A DNA stretch of 64,000 bases from Xanthobacteraceae bacterium (lineage in GTDB: Bacteria > Pseudomonadota > Alphaproteobacteria > Rhizobiales > Xanthobacteraceae): positions 1-64,000 of the forward strand of contig JARLIY010000056.1 in assembly GCA_031291475.1 (NCBI GenBank), read 5' to 3'. Below are positions 34,573 through 42,811 of this stretch, piece by piece. Position 1 is the first letter of the stretch; every line of letters begins with the position of its first letter. Under the pieces are notes generated by a model. The model worked only from the letters and a program-made list of their open reading frames with translations, was not told where the DNA came from and ran no database searches. The translations under genes and the position numbers were made by a program.

Positions 34573-35448
34573 ATGATTTTTTCGTTCGATCTGCTTGTCA
34601 ATGCCATCGTCTCGGGCATCCTAATCGGGGCGTTTTATGCCGCGGTGACGGCCGGCATCACGATATCGTTCGGCATCCTCGACATCGTCAATATCGCCCA
34701 CCCCGCTTTCATCATCCTCGGCTCCTACATCGCCTATATCGTCAACATTACGTTCGGATTGGATCCGATCCTCACCGCTATCGTGGTGACGCCGGCGTTC
34801 TACGTGCTCGGCGCCGGCATTTATCAGATCTACTATGTCTCGTTCGAGAAGCGCGGGCAGGAATCGATGCGCGGGCTGGCCTTTTTCTTCGGCCTCCTGT
34901 TCATCACCGAAGTGACGCTCGTGCTCTATTTCGGCGTCGACTACCGCTACGTCGAGGCGCGCTATATCGGCCCGACCTGGCACATCGCCGGCCTCGACAT
35001 TCCGCTGCGCATCCTGGTGCCGTGCCTGGTGTCGCTGTTGATGATCGCGGTGTTGCAGCTCATCCTCACCCGCAGCTTTGTCGGCCGCGCGATCATGGCG
35101 GTGGCGCAGGATCAGCTGGCGCTCAAGCTGATGGGGGTCGATCCGATTCGGATCAAGCGCATCGCCTTCGGCATTTCCATAGCCTCCGCCTCGATTGCCG
35201 GCGCCTTCCTCATCATCATCCAGCCGGTCGAGCCGTCGGTCGGACGCGAATATATCGGCCGCGTGTTCGCGATCTGCGTGCTCGGCGGCATGGGCAGCCT
35301 GCCGGGAACACTGATTGCCGCCATGCTGATCGGCATCTTCGAGAGCCTGACCTCGACCTTCTACGGTCCGTCCTGGGCGCCCGCGGTATCGTTTGGATTT
35401 CTGCTGTTGACGCTGGCGGTGCGGCCGGCCGGCTTGTTGGGACGCTGA
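34573..35448 (+). CDS. livH: branched-chain-type ABC transporter permease (LivH)
   Basis: Inner-membrane permease of 291 residues with about eight segments, including the LivH-type GITISFGILDIVNIAHPAF near the N-terminus and GGMGSLPGTLIAAMLIGIFE near the C-terminus. It forms a heterodimer with LivM. The solute could be a branched-chain amino acid, an amide or an aromatic acid; the neighbouring hydroxylase suggests an aromatic or heterocyclic compound. First of four overlapping genes. Confidence 0.95.
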   Translation: MIFSFDLLVNAIVSGILIGAFYAAVTAGITISFGILDIVNIAHPAFIILGSYIAYIVNITFGLDPILTAIVVTPAFYVLGAGIYQIYYVSFEKRGQESMRGLAFFFGLLFITEVTLVLYFGVDYRYVEARYIGPTWHIAGLDIPLRILVPCLVSLLMIAVLQLILTRSFVGRAIMAVAQDQLALKLMGVDPIRIKRIAFGISIASASIAGAFLIIIQPVEPSVGREYIGRVFAICVLGGMGSLPGTLIAAMLIGIFESLTSTFYGPSWAPAVSFGFLLLTLAVRPAGLLGR

Positions 35449-35451
35449 AAC

Positions 35452-36447
35452 GTGCGCTCGGATATTTTCTTCGTCAGTTGCCTTGTCGTCGGCGGCATCG
35501 TGTTCGCCGCCGCGCTTGCGCTCGGCAACGACTACTATTTCTTCGCCGGTTACGTCGTGCTGCAATACATCGTGCTCTCCACCGCCTGGAACATCCTCGG
35601 CGGCTATTGCGGCTACGTGAATTTCGGCTCGGCAGCGTTCTTCGCGCTCGGCGCTTATACGACCGTCGCCATGCACCGCCTGCATCCGATGCCGATACCG
35701 GTAGACGTCGTGTTCGGCGGCGTGGTTTCCGGCGTCGTCGGCTTCGGCATGGGCTACCTGACGCTGCGGCTGCGCGGGGCCTTCTTTGCCATCGCCACGC
35801 TGGCGCTCGCCGTCGTCTTGCAGACCCTGATCGTTAACTGGGACTATGTCGGCGGATCGCGCGGCGCCTATATCGTGCGGCCGGAGTCGTTCGCGCCGTT
35901 CGGCAGCTACATCAAATACCTGTTCATGATCATGATGCTGCTCGCGGTCGGAGCGATCACGGTGGCGCGGCTGATCGAGCGCTCGCGGCTCGGCTACGGC
36001 TTCGCCACCATTCGCGACGACGAATTGGCGGCGGAAGCCTCCGGCGTGCCGACGCTGCGGTTGAAGCTGATCGCCACCACCATTTCCGGAGCGCTGATGG
36101 GAATGGCCGGCGCGCCGTTTCCCTATTACATCGGCTTTCTCCAGCCCTCCTCGGCATTCGGCCTCGAATATGCCGTCAACTCGATCGCCATGCCCCTGAT
36201 TGGCGGCACGACGAGCTGGGTCGGCCCACTGATCGGCGCCATCCTGCTCGGCTCGTTGCAGCAGATCGCTACCGTGACGATCTCGTCGGCGGTCAATCTC
36301 TTGATCGTCGGTTTCCTGCTGGTGGGCTTCGTCATCGCAGCGCCGAACGGCATTATCGGGTTGGTGCACAAATACATTCAGCACAAGCCGGTCGGCCAGG
36401 TCGGCCGCCGGCGTGTGGAAGCCGATTCGCCGGAAGCCGCGCCATGA
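35452..36447 (+). CDS. livM: branched-chain-type ABC transporter permease (LivM)
   Basis: Second permease, 331 residues with about nine membrane segments; STAWNILGGYCGYVNFGSAAFF and the EAA-like loop VPTLRLKLIATTISGALMG are typical of LivM. GTG 35452 starts three nt after livH stops. The C-terminus, rich in Arg and charged residues, is cytosolic. It overlaps livG by four nt. Confidence 0.95.
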   Translation: MRSDIFFVSCLVVGGIVFAAALALGNDYYFFAGYVVLQYIVLSTAWNILGGYCGYVNFGSAAFFALGAYTTVAMHRLHPMPIPVDVVFGGVVSGVVGFGMGYLTLRLRGAFFAIATLALAVVLQTLIVNWDYVGGSRGAYIVRPESFAPFGSYIKYLFMIMMLLAVGAITVARLIERSRLGYGFATIRDDELAAEASGVPTLRLKLIATTISGALMGMAGAPFPYYIGFLQPSSAFGLEYAVNSIAMPLIGGTTSWVGPLIGAILLGSLQQIATVTISSAVNLLIVGFLLVGFVIAAPNGIIGLVHKYIQHKPVGQVGRRRVEADSPEAAP

Positions 36448-37178
36448 CCGGACTGCTCGAAATCAACAGCCTCGGAAAGCGCTTCGGCGGCTTCGTGGCG
36501 CTGGAAAGTATCTCGCTCTCCGTGCAGCCGGGCGAGCGCGTCGGCCTCATCGGTCCCAACGGCTCGGGCAAGAGCACGCTGGTCAATTGCATCTGCGGCA
36601 CGCTGCACAACGAGGCGGGCTCGGTGCATTTCGACGGGCATTTGCTCGACGGCGCGACCGCTCACCAGCGCACGCGCCGCGGGCTCGCCCGCACCTTTCA
36701 GCTGCCGCGGCCCTTCGCCAGTCTCAGCCTCATCGACAATGTGCGCATTCCGCTCCTCTACACGGTGGCGGCACGCGGCGGCGCGCTCCGCGCCGCGCAC
36801 GATATCGACGAGCGATGCGCCGACCTCCTGCGCGAAGTGGGTCTCGACGCCAAGGCGCGGCATCTGCCGCGCGATCTCACGCAAGTCGAGATGCGCAAGC
36901 TCGAACTGGCGCGCGCCATGGCCGCGGAGCCGAAGCTGTTGATGGCCGACGAATCCATGGCCGGCCTCACCCATTCGGAGGTCGAGGAAATCCTGACCTT
37001 GCTCAATCGTCTGAACGGACAGGGCGTCACCATCATCCTCATCGAGCACATCATGCGCGCGGTGATGAGCTTCTCGCAGCGCCTCGTCGTGCTGGTCTCC
37101 GGACGCATGATCGCCGACGGCGAGCCGAACGAGGTGGTGCGCAATCCGGAAGTGGAGCGGGCTTACCTTGGCCAGTAA
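36444..37178 (+). CDS. livG: ABC transporter ATP-binding protein (LivG)
   Basis: ATPase subunit of 244 residues. Walker A is GPNGSGKST, the Q-loop region is ARTFQLPRPF, and Walker B is LLMADESMAGLT. The signature position reads LTQVEMRKLELARA, so the usual LSGGQ is degenerate (TQVEM), and Walker B has MADES rather than LLDEP. The H-loop is LIEHIMRAV. A degenerate signature with an intact Walker A is notable; its LivF partner has the full motif. ATG 36444 overlaps livM by four nt. Confidence 0.94.
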   Translation: MTGLLEINSLGKRFGGFVALESISLSVQPGERVGLIGPNGSGKSTLVNCICGTLHNEAGSVHFDGHLLDGATAHQRTRRGLARTFQLPRPFASLSLIDNVRIPLLYTVAARGGALRAAHDIDERCADLLREVGLDAKARHLPRDLTQVEMRKLELARAMAAEPKLLMADESMAGLTHSEVEEILTLLNRLNGQGVTIILIEHIMRAVMSFSQRLVVLVSGRMIADGEPNEVVRNPEVERAYLGQ

Positions 37179-37899
37179 ACTCACCATCTCCGGCATTCAC
37201 GCCGCCTATGGCGCGGTGCGCGTGATCGATGACGTCACGCTCAATATCGGCGCCGGCGAGACCGTGGTGCTGCTCGGCACCAATGGCAACGGCAAATCGA
37301 CGCTGATGAAGTGTATCATGGGCATCGTGCGGCCGAGCGCCGGATCGATCATCGCGGAGATCGACGGCGTCCATCATGATCTCATCGGCCGCACCACCGA
37401 GCAGATCGTCGATCTCGGCATCGCGCTGGTTCCCGAGGGCCGCCGGCTGTTTCCCAAATTGACGGTGGAGGAGAACCTTTTGCTCGGCGCGTACCGCGCC
37501 ACGGCGCGGCGGGAGCTTGCGCGCAATCTCGAGGTTTGCTTCGAGACCTTCCCCCGGCTTGCCGAGCGCCGCGCCCAGCTTGCCGGCAGCATGTCGGGCG
37601 GCGAGCAGCAAATGCTGGCGCTCGGCCGCGCTTTGATGCTGGCGCCGAAGATACTACTGGTCGACGAACCCTCGGTCGGCCTGGCGCCGATCCTGGTCAG
37701 CCGCACCATCGACGCCATCGCCGAGATGAAACAGCGCTACAATCTCACGGTGCTGATGGCGGAGCAGAATTTCACCCAGGCGATCCGCATCGCCAACCGC
37801 GGCTACGTCATCGTGCACGGCAAGATCGCTTTCGAAGGTCACTCCATGGACGAACTCAACAACAACGATCTGATCAAGAAGTTTTATCTGGGATTGTGA
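37168..37899 (+). CDS. livF: ABC transporter ATP-binding protein (LivF)
   Basis: Second ATPase subunit, 243 residues, starting at TTG 37168 inside the end of livG. Walker A is GTNGNGKST, the signature is SGGEQQML, Walker B is ILLVDEPSVGLAP, and the H-loop region AEQNFTQAI follows. The C-terminal HGKIAFEGHSMDELN is typical of LivF. A hairpin followed by T-run lies directly after the stop. Confidence 0.95.
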   Translation: MASKLTISGIHAAYGAVRVIDDVTLNIGAGETVVLLGTNGNGKSTLMKCIMGIVRPSAGSIIAEIDGVHHDLIGRTTEQIVDLGIALVPEGRRLFPKLTVEENLLLGAYRATARRELARNLEVCFETFPRLAERRAQLAGSMSGGEQQMLALGRALMLAPKILLVDEPSVGLAPILVSRTIDAIAEMKQRYNLTVLMAEQNFTQAIRIANRGYVIVHGKIAFEGHSMDELNNNDLIKKFYLGL

Positions 37900-37900
37900 A

Positions 37901-37937
37901 CCGCGATCCGGCAATCGCGGGCGCGCCGTCATTTTTT
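37901..37937 (+). terminator. terminator after the liv operon
   Basis: CCGCGAT (37901-37907) pairs with ATCGCGG (37914-37920), and a run of six T begins at 37932. The hairpin begins two nt after the livF stop. The T-run also codes the terminal AAA-AAA of the facing binding-protein gene. Confidence 0.55.
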
Positions 37938-39223
37938 CGCATCCGCGTAGGGATAGATCACGTCGCCGGTCTTATAACGCGGCGGCGTCAGGATCACCTG
38001 CTTGTCCATATCCTTGAACTCGGCGACGTCGCTTGAGTGAATGTCGCGATATTGCACTTGCAGCATGCGCGACTGCGTCCATTCGCCGTCCGGCCGAACT
38101 GGATGTCGCCGATGATGGTTTTGACAATGTTACCGTGCAGGTACTGCGCCAGCGCCGCGTCAACGATGCTGCCGGCTCCTTCGACCGCCTGTTGCAGGAC
38201 TTGCAGGTCGGCGTAGCCGAAAGGCGGCAGATTGAAGCCGAGCGGATCGACGCCTTCGGCGCCGGCATGCGCCTGATACTTGGCGAGAAATTCCGCCGCG
38301 CCGGCAAACATCATGGTTTTCGTCGGCAGCCAGGATTCGTAGTTGACGACGCCGTTGAGCAACGGCCCGAGCTGGGTCTTGATGGCGGTGCTTTGCAAGC
38401 CGACCATCGCCCCACCCAGTATTTTCGGCGTGAAGCCGACTTCGCTGATCGCGCGCAGCATGCTCACCGTGCCGACGGGATAGGTGCAGATCACCAGCAC
38501 GTCCGGGTTGGTCGCGGCAATGGCGCGAACGATCGGGCTCAAATCCGTCATCGGCGGCGGATAGGTACGGTCATAGACGATCGTCATTCCCGCCGTCTTG
38601 GCGTTCTCGCGCGCGCCTTCGCCGGCGTTGCGGCCGAATTCCGCTTCGGCGGCGATGATCGCCACAGTCTGCGGCTTTGGACTTTGCGCCGCCGCCACCT
38701 CGAACAAGCCGGCGGACACGGCGCGCTTGGCGTCCGGCCCGTTGGCGTTCATGAAGAAATAACGGGGATAGTGGAACTCTTCGTTCACCGCAGTGCCGAA
38801 CAGACCGAGAAACAGCCTGTTGCGTTGAATCGCCACGACCAGCGCGGGCGCGATCATGTTGGTCGCGTAGCCGCTGACGATCAGATCGACTTTGTCGATG
38901 TCGAGCAGCTTCGTGTAGATGCCGGGCACATTCGCCGGATTGCTCTGATCGTCGTAATAGACGAGCTTGACCGGGCGGCCGAGCAGGCCGCCCGTGGCAT
39001 TGACGTCCTCTTCCCAGATTTTCATGCCGACCAGCGCGGCCTTGCCGTTGGCCGCGAGTTGACCCGATAGCGCGATTCCGAGCCCGATTTTTATGGGCTC
39101 CGCCGCAAATCCGGCGCCGCCATCGACGACGGCGCAGGCGAATAGCACAATTGCCCCGAGCCATTTCGGCAGCCAGGCCGCGTGTGCCGAGGGAGACCTC
39201 CGGGTGAACGTGGTGACGATCAT
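37929..39223 (-). pseudogene. frameshifted substrate-binding protein of the liv-type transporter
   Basis: Periplasmic binding protein of the LivJ/K type, about 430 residues if repaired, with a signal peptide (GAIVLFACAVVDGGAGFA) and LSGQLAANGKAALVGMKIWEE. At about 38091-38095 one base is missing: the frame changes after GDIQFG. In the +1 frame the expected end continues as DGEWTQSRMLQVQYRD and ends YPYADAKK at TGA 37929-37931. In the current frame it ends at 37994 after a 30-residue unrelated tail. The missing C in a GGCCCGG-type run could be sequencing error or a real lesion. It is convergent with livF. Start ATG 39223 has no strong Shine-Dalgarno. Confidence 0.85.
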
Positions 39224-39248
39224 ACGCTAACGAGTCGCACGGCTTTTC

Positions 39249-39971
39249 TCATCGGACCGGGAAATCGAAATAGGTGTCGGGAAACGGCTCGTGCGACAAG
39301 GTGAAATGCCACCATTCCCGGTCGTAAGGGCGGAAGCCGCGGTGCCGCATCGCCGAAGCCAGCAAAGCGCGATTGGCTTTCGCTTCATCGCTGACGCTCC
39401 CGGCGGCGGGCCACGAGCGCGGGCTGAAGAAATCGAACGGCGTGCCCATGTCGAGTTCGTGGCCGTCGGCGCGCGCGAGCGTCAGATCGATCGTCGAGCC
39501 GCGCGAATGGCCCGAGCGCGCGGAAATATATCCGTCGGCAAACAGCGTGCGCTTGTCGACATCGGGATAAAACTCCCGTTTGGCCGCGGTATCCCCGATA
39601 TCGCGCGCCCAACGCACGAAATTCGCGACCGCCCGCGCCGGCCGGTAGCAGTCGAACACCTTGAGTACGAGTCCGCGCGGGACGAGGTCGCGCGCTACGT
39701 CAGCCAGCGCCGCGGCGGCGGCATCGCTAAGAAGGCAGCGCGCCGCTTCATAGCCGTCGATCGGCCGACCGACGAAGTTGTGCGCGCCGGCGTAACGCAT
39801 GTCGACGATCAGCCCGGGAACGATCGCGGCGGCCTCGACGAATTGCGCCGGCCTCTCTTGCGCCGGTGCGGCCTGCGCGCCGATACCTGAAATCAGTGCA
39901 GAGACGAGCGAATAGCGAATGACGAGTGGCAAATAGCCAGCTTTGCGTCTTGCTCCGCTGCTGCAGCGCAT
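39249..39971 (-). CDS. VanX-family D-alanyl-D-alanine dipeptidase
   Basis: Zinc metallopeptidase that cuts D-Ala-D-Ala, probably periplasmic; about 240 residues including a signal segment (YSLVSALISGIGAQAAPAQ). Metal ligands are visible in SGHSRGSTIDLTL (His, Asp) and REWWHFTL (Glu, His); DMRYAGAHNFVGRPIDGY is the family start. ATG 39971 lies inside a short repeat array, so the real start may be downstream. Its gene is followed closely by the frameshifted binding-protein gene on the same strand, 26 nt apart. The role may be cell-wall recycling or dipeptide use. Confidence 0.88.
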   Translation of the reverse strand: MRCSSGARRKAGYLPLVIRYSLVSALISGIGAQAAPAQERPAQFVEAAAIVPGLIVDMRYAGAHNFVGRPIDGYEAARCLLSDAAAAALADVARDLVPRGLVLKVFDCYRPARAVANFVRWARDIGDTAAKREFYPDVDKRTLFADGYISARSGHSRGSTIDLTLARADGHELDMGTPFDFFSPRSWPAAGSVSDEAKANRALLASAMRHRGFRPYDREWWHFTLSHEPFPDTYFDFPVR

Positions 39972-39992
39972 TCGCCATTCCCTATTCGCCAC
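39908..39992. repeat. ATTCGC-type degenerate short repeat over the dipeptidase 5' end
   Basis: Degenerate copies of GCGAATAG/ATTCGCC and related words occur at both ends of this stretch (GCGAATAGCGAATGACG at 39908-39924; ATTCGCCATTCCCTATTCGCC at 39970-39990). Such arrays are common between genes in Bradyrhizobium-type genomes. Here the array covers the predicted start and the signal peptide region of the dipeptidase gene. Confidence 0.55.
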
Positions 39993-39994
39993 CC

Positions 39995-40444
39995 CTACCT
40001 GCACTCCGAGACCCACTGGCCCTCGATGATATCCTGAGAGTCGATCATGGTTTTCCCGGACACAGCCGCCCGCGTCTGCATCGTCGCCGTATAATGGCGC
40101 GGGGAGTCGAAGGTAAATTCGCCGGTCTGCTCCATATCGGTCTGGCCTCTGCACGTCATCCGCCAGGTGAGCTTTTGGCCGCTCAGGGTATGCTCGACCG
40201 GCGCGCAACTGGAATTCGCCGCGCCGGCAGGCGGCGCGAAAGTCGCCGCCACATCCTGAGCCTCTTCGGCCGTAATACAGCGCGAACTCTCGTGCGGCGG
40301 ACCGATCACGCCGCCGGTCTCGGTGCGGCTGATGATGCGCCACAGGCCTGGCACGATGTCCTCGGCCAAAGCCGCCGAAGCGGCAAGCCCAAACCCGCCG
40401 GCAAAAACGGCGACAAGCAAAGCAGCGCGAAACATCCCGGACAT
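39995..40444 (-). CDS. secreted DUF3617-type protein
   Basis: A 149-residue protein with a cleavable signal (AALLVAVFAGGFGLAASAALA|ED). The mature part starts with VPGLWRI and contains four cysteines (SSRCITAEEA, SSCAP, MTCRGQT, WVSECR) that should form two disulfides in the periplasm; this layout fits DUF3617. Function unknown. It precedes the dipeptidase gene on the same strand by 23 nt. Confidence 0.82.
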   Translation of the reverse strand: MSGMFRAALLVAVFAGGFGLAASAALAEDIVPGLWRIISRTETGGVIGPPHESSRCITAEEAQDVAATFAPPAGAANSSCAPVEHTLSGQKLTWRMTCRGQTDMEQTGEFTFDSPRHYTATMQTRAAVSGKTMIDSQDIIEGQWVSECR

Positions 40445-40605
40445 CGTTCCTTGTGATCCCTCTTGAGCCCCTCGAACCCCTTGGCCGCCGCGGGAACGTC
40501 CCCTCGACGCAACTCGCGTTGCCCCCTAACCACCATAGACCCGGCACGTTTTGCCGGGGGAGGCACGTGCGCGCGTCGCGGCCCCCATACCGGCGGTAGT
40601 AAGGC

Positions 40606-40631
40606 GGAACCCAGAGCCGGGTTCACCCGTT
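40606..40631 (+). promoter_or_regulatory. EcfG-type general stress promoter
   Basis: GGAAC at 40606-40610, 17 bases, CGTT at 40628-40631: the EcfG consensus. It lies about 130 nt upstream of the small membrane protein start. The 316-nt gap (40445-40760) also holds a hairpin CCCGGCA/TGCCGGG at 40540-40558 and no other gene. Confidence 0.7.
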
Positions 40632-40760
40632 ATCACGGTTGTTCAAGCCTCAGTGAAGCGTGTTTCGAAGCCGATCGCTCGCACGTAGTTAATTGAACGA
40701 AGCTGGATCCGTTGCCCGGCCGCCGATCGCGGCGAAACCCGGGAGGAAATGAAGGTAACC

Positions 40761-40952
40761 ATGAATCATTCGATGTACAGCGCGGATCGCCGCACTCATC
40801 TGAAGATCGTGGTCATTGGCCTCCTCTGCGCCATCGTGGTCGCGGCGGTGGGCATTTTCGCCCGTGTCAGCGATGTCGATTTGGGCACGGCGCCGCTGGT
40901 CAAGGCCGGTCAGCCCACGGCCGTCAGCGGGCACTTGCCGGCAATCCGCTAA
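40761..40952 (+). CDS. small single-span membrane protein, predicted stress-induced
   Basis: A 63-residue protein with one membrane segment (IVVIGLLCAIVVAAVGIFA) after a short hydrophilic N-terminus (MNHSMYSADRRTHLK). ATG 40761 is preferred over ATG 40749 because GAAGG lies five nt upstream. The C-terminal tail is short and presumably periplasmic. An EcfG-type promoter upstream predicts general-stress expression. I believe similar small proteins occur in related genera; no function is known to me. Confidence 0.75.
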   Translation: MNHSMYSADRRTHLKIVVIGLLCAIVVAAVGIFARVSDVDLGTAPLVKAGQPTAVSGHLPAIR

Positions 40953-40961
40953 TCCAGCGTG

Positions 40962-41948
40962 TCACGTCTTTGGCGTTGCTGGCTTCGGCGGCGTTGTCGG
41001 CAACGTTTCGACCGCTTTGCCGGTAAACAGGACCGGTCCGGTCGGCGCGCCGCTATTTGAACCGCCGGCGGGCTCGAGCGACACCGCGTAGGTCGCGCCC
41101 CGCAGCGTATTGACGTCGTAATTCGCCGGCAGCGCACGCTGGGTGAATTCATCGCTGCCGATGATTCCAAGCGAGCGTGGCGCGCCAAGGCCGCTCGCAA
41201 TCAGCCACAATTCGTAGCTTTTGCCCGCTTCCGGCGTCGCCGAGACCCGGCGCACGAACAAGGTCCGGCGTTGGGTGTCGAGCGTGAGCAGGAAGGCCGG
41301 CGCCGTGGGCCCTTGCTGCAGCACGGCAACCAGCTGATCCTGCTGCATGCGCGCCGGACCTTCCGACCGCGCCATCATGGTTGAGCCGGCCGGCCGCAGT
41401 TGCGCCGGAATAAGATCAGGCGCGGCTTGCCAGAGCGCGACGTAAAGCGCCAGCAGCGCGGCCAGCGCGCCGAAAGCGACGGTCATGGTGCGCCAGCGCT
41501 TCACCCGGTCCGCGAGATAAATCACATCGGCGCTGCGCTCGATCGTCCTTGCCTCGGGCGTCGGCGATGGGGAGAGCGCCGCCGCAACGGCAGGCGTCTC
41601 GGCGGCCGTTTCGGCCTGAGGAATCGGCGCTGCCGTGGACTCGATGATCACGAAATCAGAGGCGAGCGCAGTAGCGGAGGAAGGTTCGTCCAAATCGCGC
41701 GGCGATGCAGTCTCGCCGGCCGCTGCGGGTGTCGTAACCTCGGCCGTGATTTTCTCCCAGACCTGCGGCGGCGGCTCGACCGCCTCCACCATGACGTTGA
41801 GCTCGCCAAGCCGGCGCTCCCATTGGCGCACGGCCGCCTCGAAGCCCGGATCGAACGAACGCAACGCCTCGGCGTGCTCGCGCTCCTCGGCCGAGAGCGT
41901 GCCGAGCACATATTCGGCGGCTAGCGTGTCCTGGTCCTCGTCAAACAT
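40962..41948 (-). CDS. anti-sigma factor, RskA-like
   Basis: Membrane-bound regulator of the adjacent ECF sigma factor, 328 residues from ATG 41948. The N-terminal cytosolic part (about 1-75: LAAEYVLGTLSAEER, WERRLGELN) is the anti-sigma region. A long Ala/Pro/Glu/Ser-rich linker follows (about 80-155), then a membrane segment (TVAFGALAALLALYVALW), and the periplasmic RskA domain ends the protein (YELWLIASG, FAVSLEPAGG-like). TTG 41957 is the alternative start; AAGGAGG lies close to it. It lies 19 nt after the sigma gene. Confidence 0.9.
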   Translation of the reverse strand: MFDEDQDTLAAEYVLGTLSAEEREHAEALRSFDPGFEAAVRQWERRLGELNVMVEAVEPPPQVWEKITAEVTTPAAAGETASPRDLDEPSSATALASDFVIIESTAAPIPQAETAAETPAVAAALSPSPTPEARTIERSADVIYLADRVKRWRTMTVAFGALAALLALYVALWQAAPDLIPAQLRPAGSTMMARSEGPARMQQDQLVAVLQQGPTAPAFLLTLDTQRRTLFVRRVSATPEAGKSYELWLIASGLGAPRSLGIIGSDEFTQRALPANYDVNTLRGATYAVSLEPAGGSNSGAPTGPVLFTGKAVETLPTTPPKPATPKT

Positions 41949-41967
41949 GGCTGCCAAGCATCCTCCT

Positions 41968-42516
41968 TCACACTCCCATACATTCGCGGATCTCGATCAG
42001 GCTGCGACGCAACCAAGTCTTGATTGTGTTCACGGGAATGTCGAGCTTCCTGGACAGTTGATCGCGGCTCCAGCCGCTGTAATAGGCGAGCAGTACGATG
42101 CGCTGCTTTTCCGGGTCGAGCTTGCCGAGGCAAGAGAGCAGCCGTTTCAGCTCCTCCGTCATCTCGCGGCGCGCCAGCGGCGCCGGTGCCTCGGCCGCCA
42201 CCTCCATCGCCTCCGGCTCGTCCTCGATCGAGGCTTCGCCCTTCTTGCGCACGATGTCGATGGCCCGATTGCGCGCGATCGCCACCATCCAGGTGATGGG
42301 GCTGGCGACGGCGGGATCGAACTTATCGGCCATCTTCCATACCCTGAGGTAGGTTTCCTGCATGACCTCATCGGCCAATTCGGGCCTGCCCAAGATACGC
42401 AAGAGCACCCCGTACAGTTTCGCGCGGGTGGCCGCATAGAGTTGTTCAAATGCGGCAACGTCGCCCTTGGCGACGGCTGCAAGGAGCCCAACCAGCTCCG
42501 CTTGCATCAACATCAC
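41968..42516 (-). CDS. ECF sigma factor of the SigK type
   Basis: A 182-residue sigma-70-family factor with sigma2 (about 25-92: LYGVLLRILGRPELADEVMQ, SPITWMVAIARNRAIDIVRK) and sigma4 (about 125-178: LDPEKQRIVLLAYYSGWSRDQL, the recognition helix VNTIKTWLRRSL). It is co-transcribed with the RskA-type anti-sigma gene, which should hold it inactive at the membrane. Its own promoter lies in the 295-nt region upstream, largely filled by a palindromic repeat. This factor is distinct from EcfG. Confidence 0.94.
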   Translation of the reverse strand: MMLMQAELVGLLAAVAKGDVAAFEQLYAATRAKLYGVLLRILGRPELADEVMQETYLRVWKMADKFDPAVASPITWMVAIARNRAIDIVRKKGEASIEDEPEAMEVAAEAPAPLARREMTEELKRLLSCLGKLDPEKQRIVLLAYYSGWSRDQLSRKLDIPVNTIKTWLRRSLIEIRECMGV

Positions 42517-42622
42517 GGCCCCCGGCCCTGGGTTTCCACGGGTATTCCCTCGGGACCCTTACGCGGCAGCCGATTATCGCCGCGGAAGCGGGCGCTCGTC
42601 GAGAGCGAAAGGAGCGGCTTTT

Positions 42623-42773
42623 CGTCATTCCGGGGCGCCGCGACCCGCCTTCGCTCGCTGAGTCCGCCGAAGCGCGGAGCGCGAAGGCGGAAGCGGCGAG
42701 CCCGGAATCCATAGCCCCAGCACTGGGACTATGGATTCCGGATTCCGCGCTACGCGCGGCTCCGGAATGACGG
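42623..42773. repeat. nested palindromic intergenic repeat
   Basis: The outer arms CGTCATTCCGGGG and CCGGAATGACGG flank a second perfect palindrome, GGAATCCATAG (42704-42714) with CTATGGATTCC (42729-42739). This is the classical ATTCCGG repeat of Bradyrhizobium-type genomes. It fills about half of the gap between the sigma factor gene and fliJ. Confidence 0.85.
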
Positions 42774-42811
42774 GTTAAGAATTATGCCGCCGGGCCTGCC
42801 CCGGACGCGCG

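Noticed and set aside
34621..36384. 587-residue minus-strand frame over livH and livM
   Set aside because: It is the reverse of two membrane permeases, giving a His/Asp/Arg-rich shadow.
40463..40696. 77-residue plus-strand frame before the small membrane protein
   Set aside because: It spans the hairpin and the EcfG promoter, has no Shine-Dalgarno and no conserved character.
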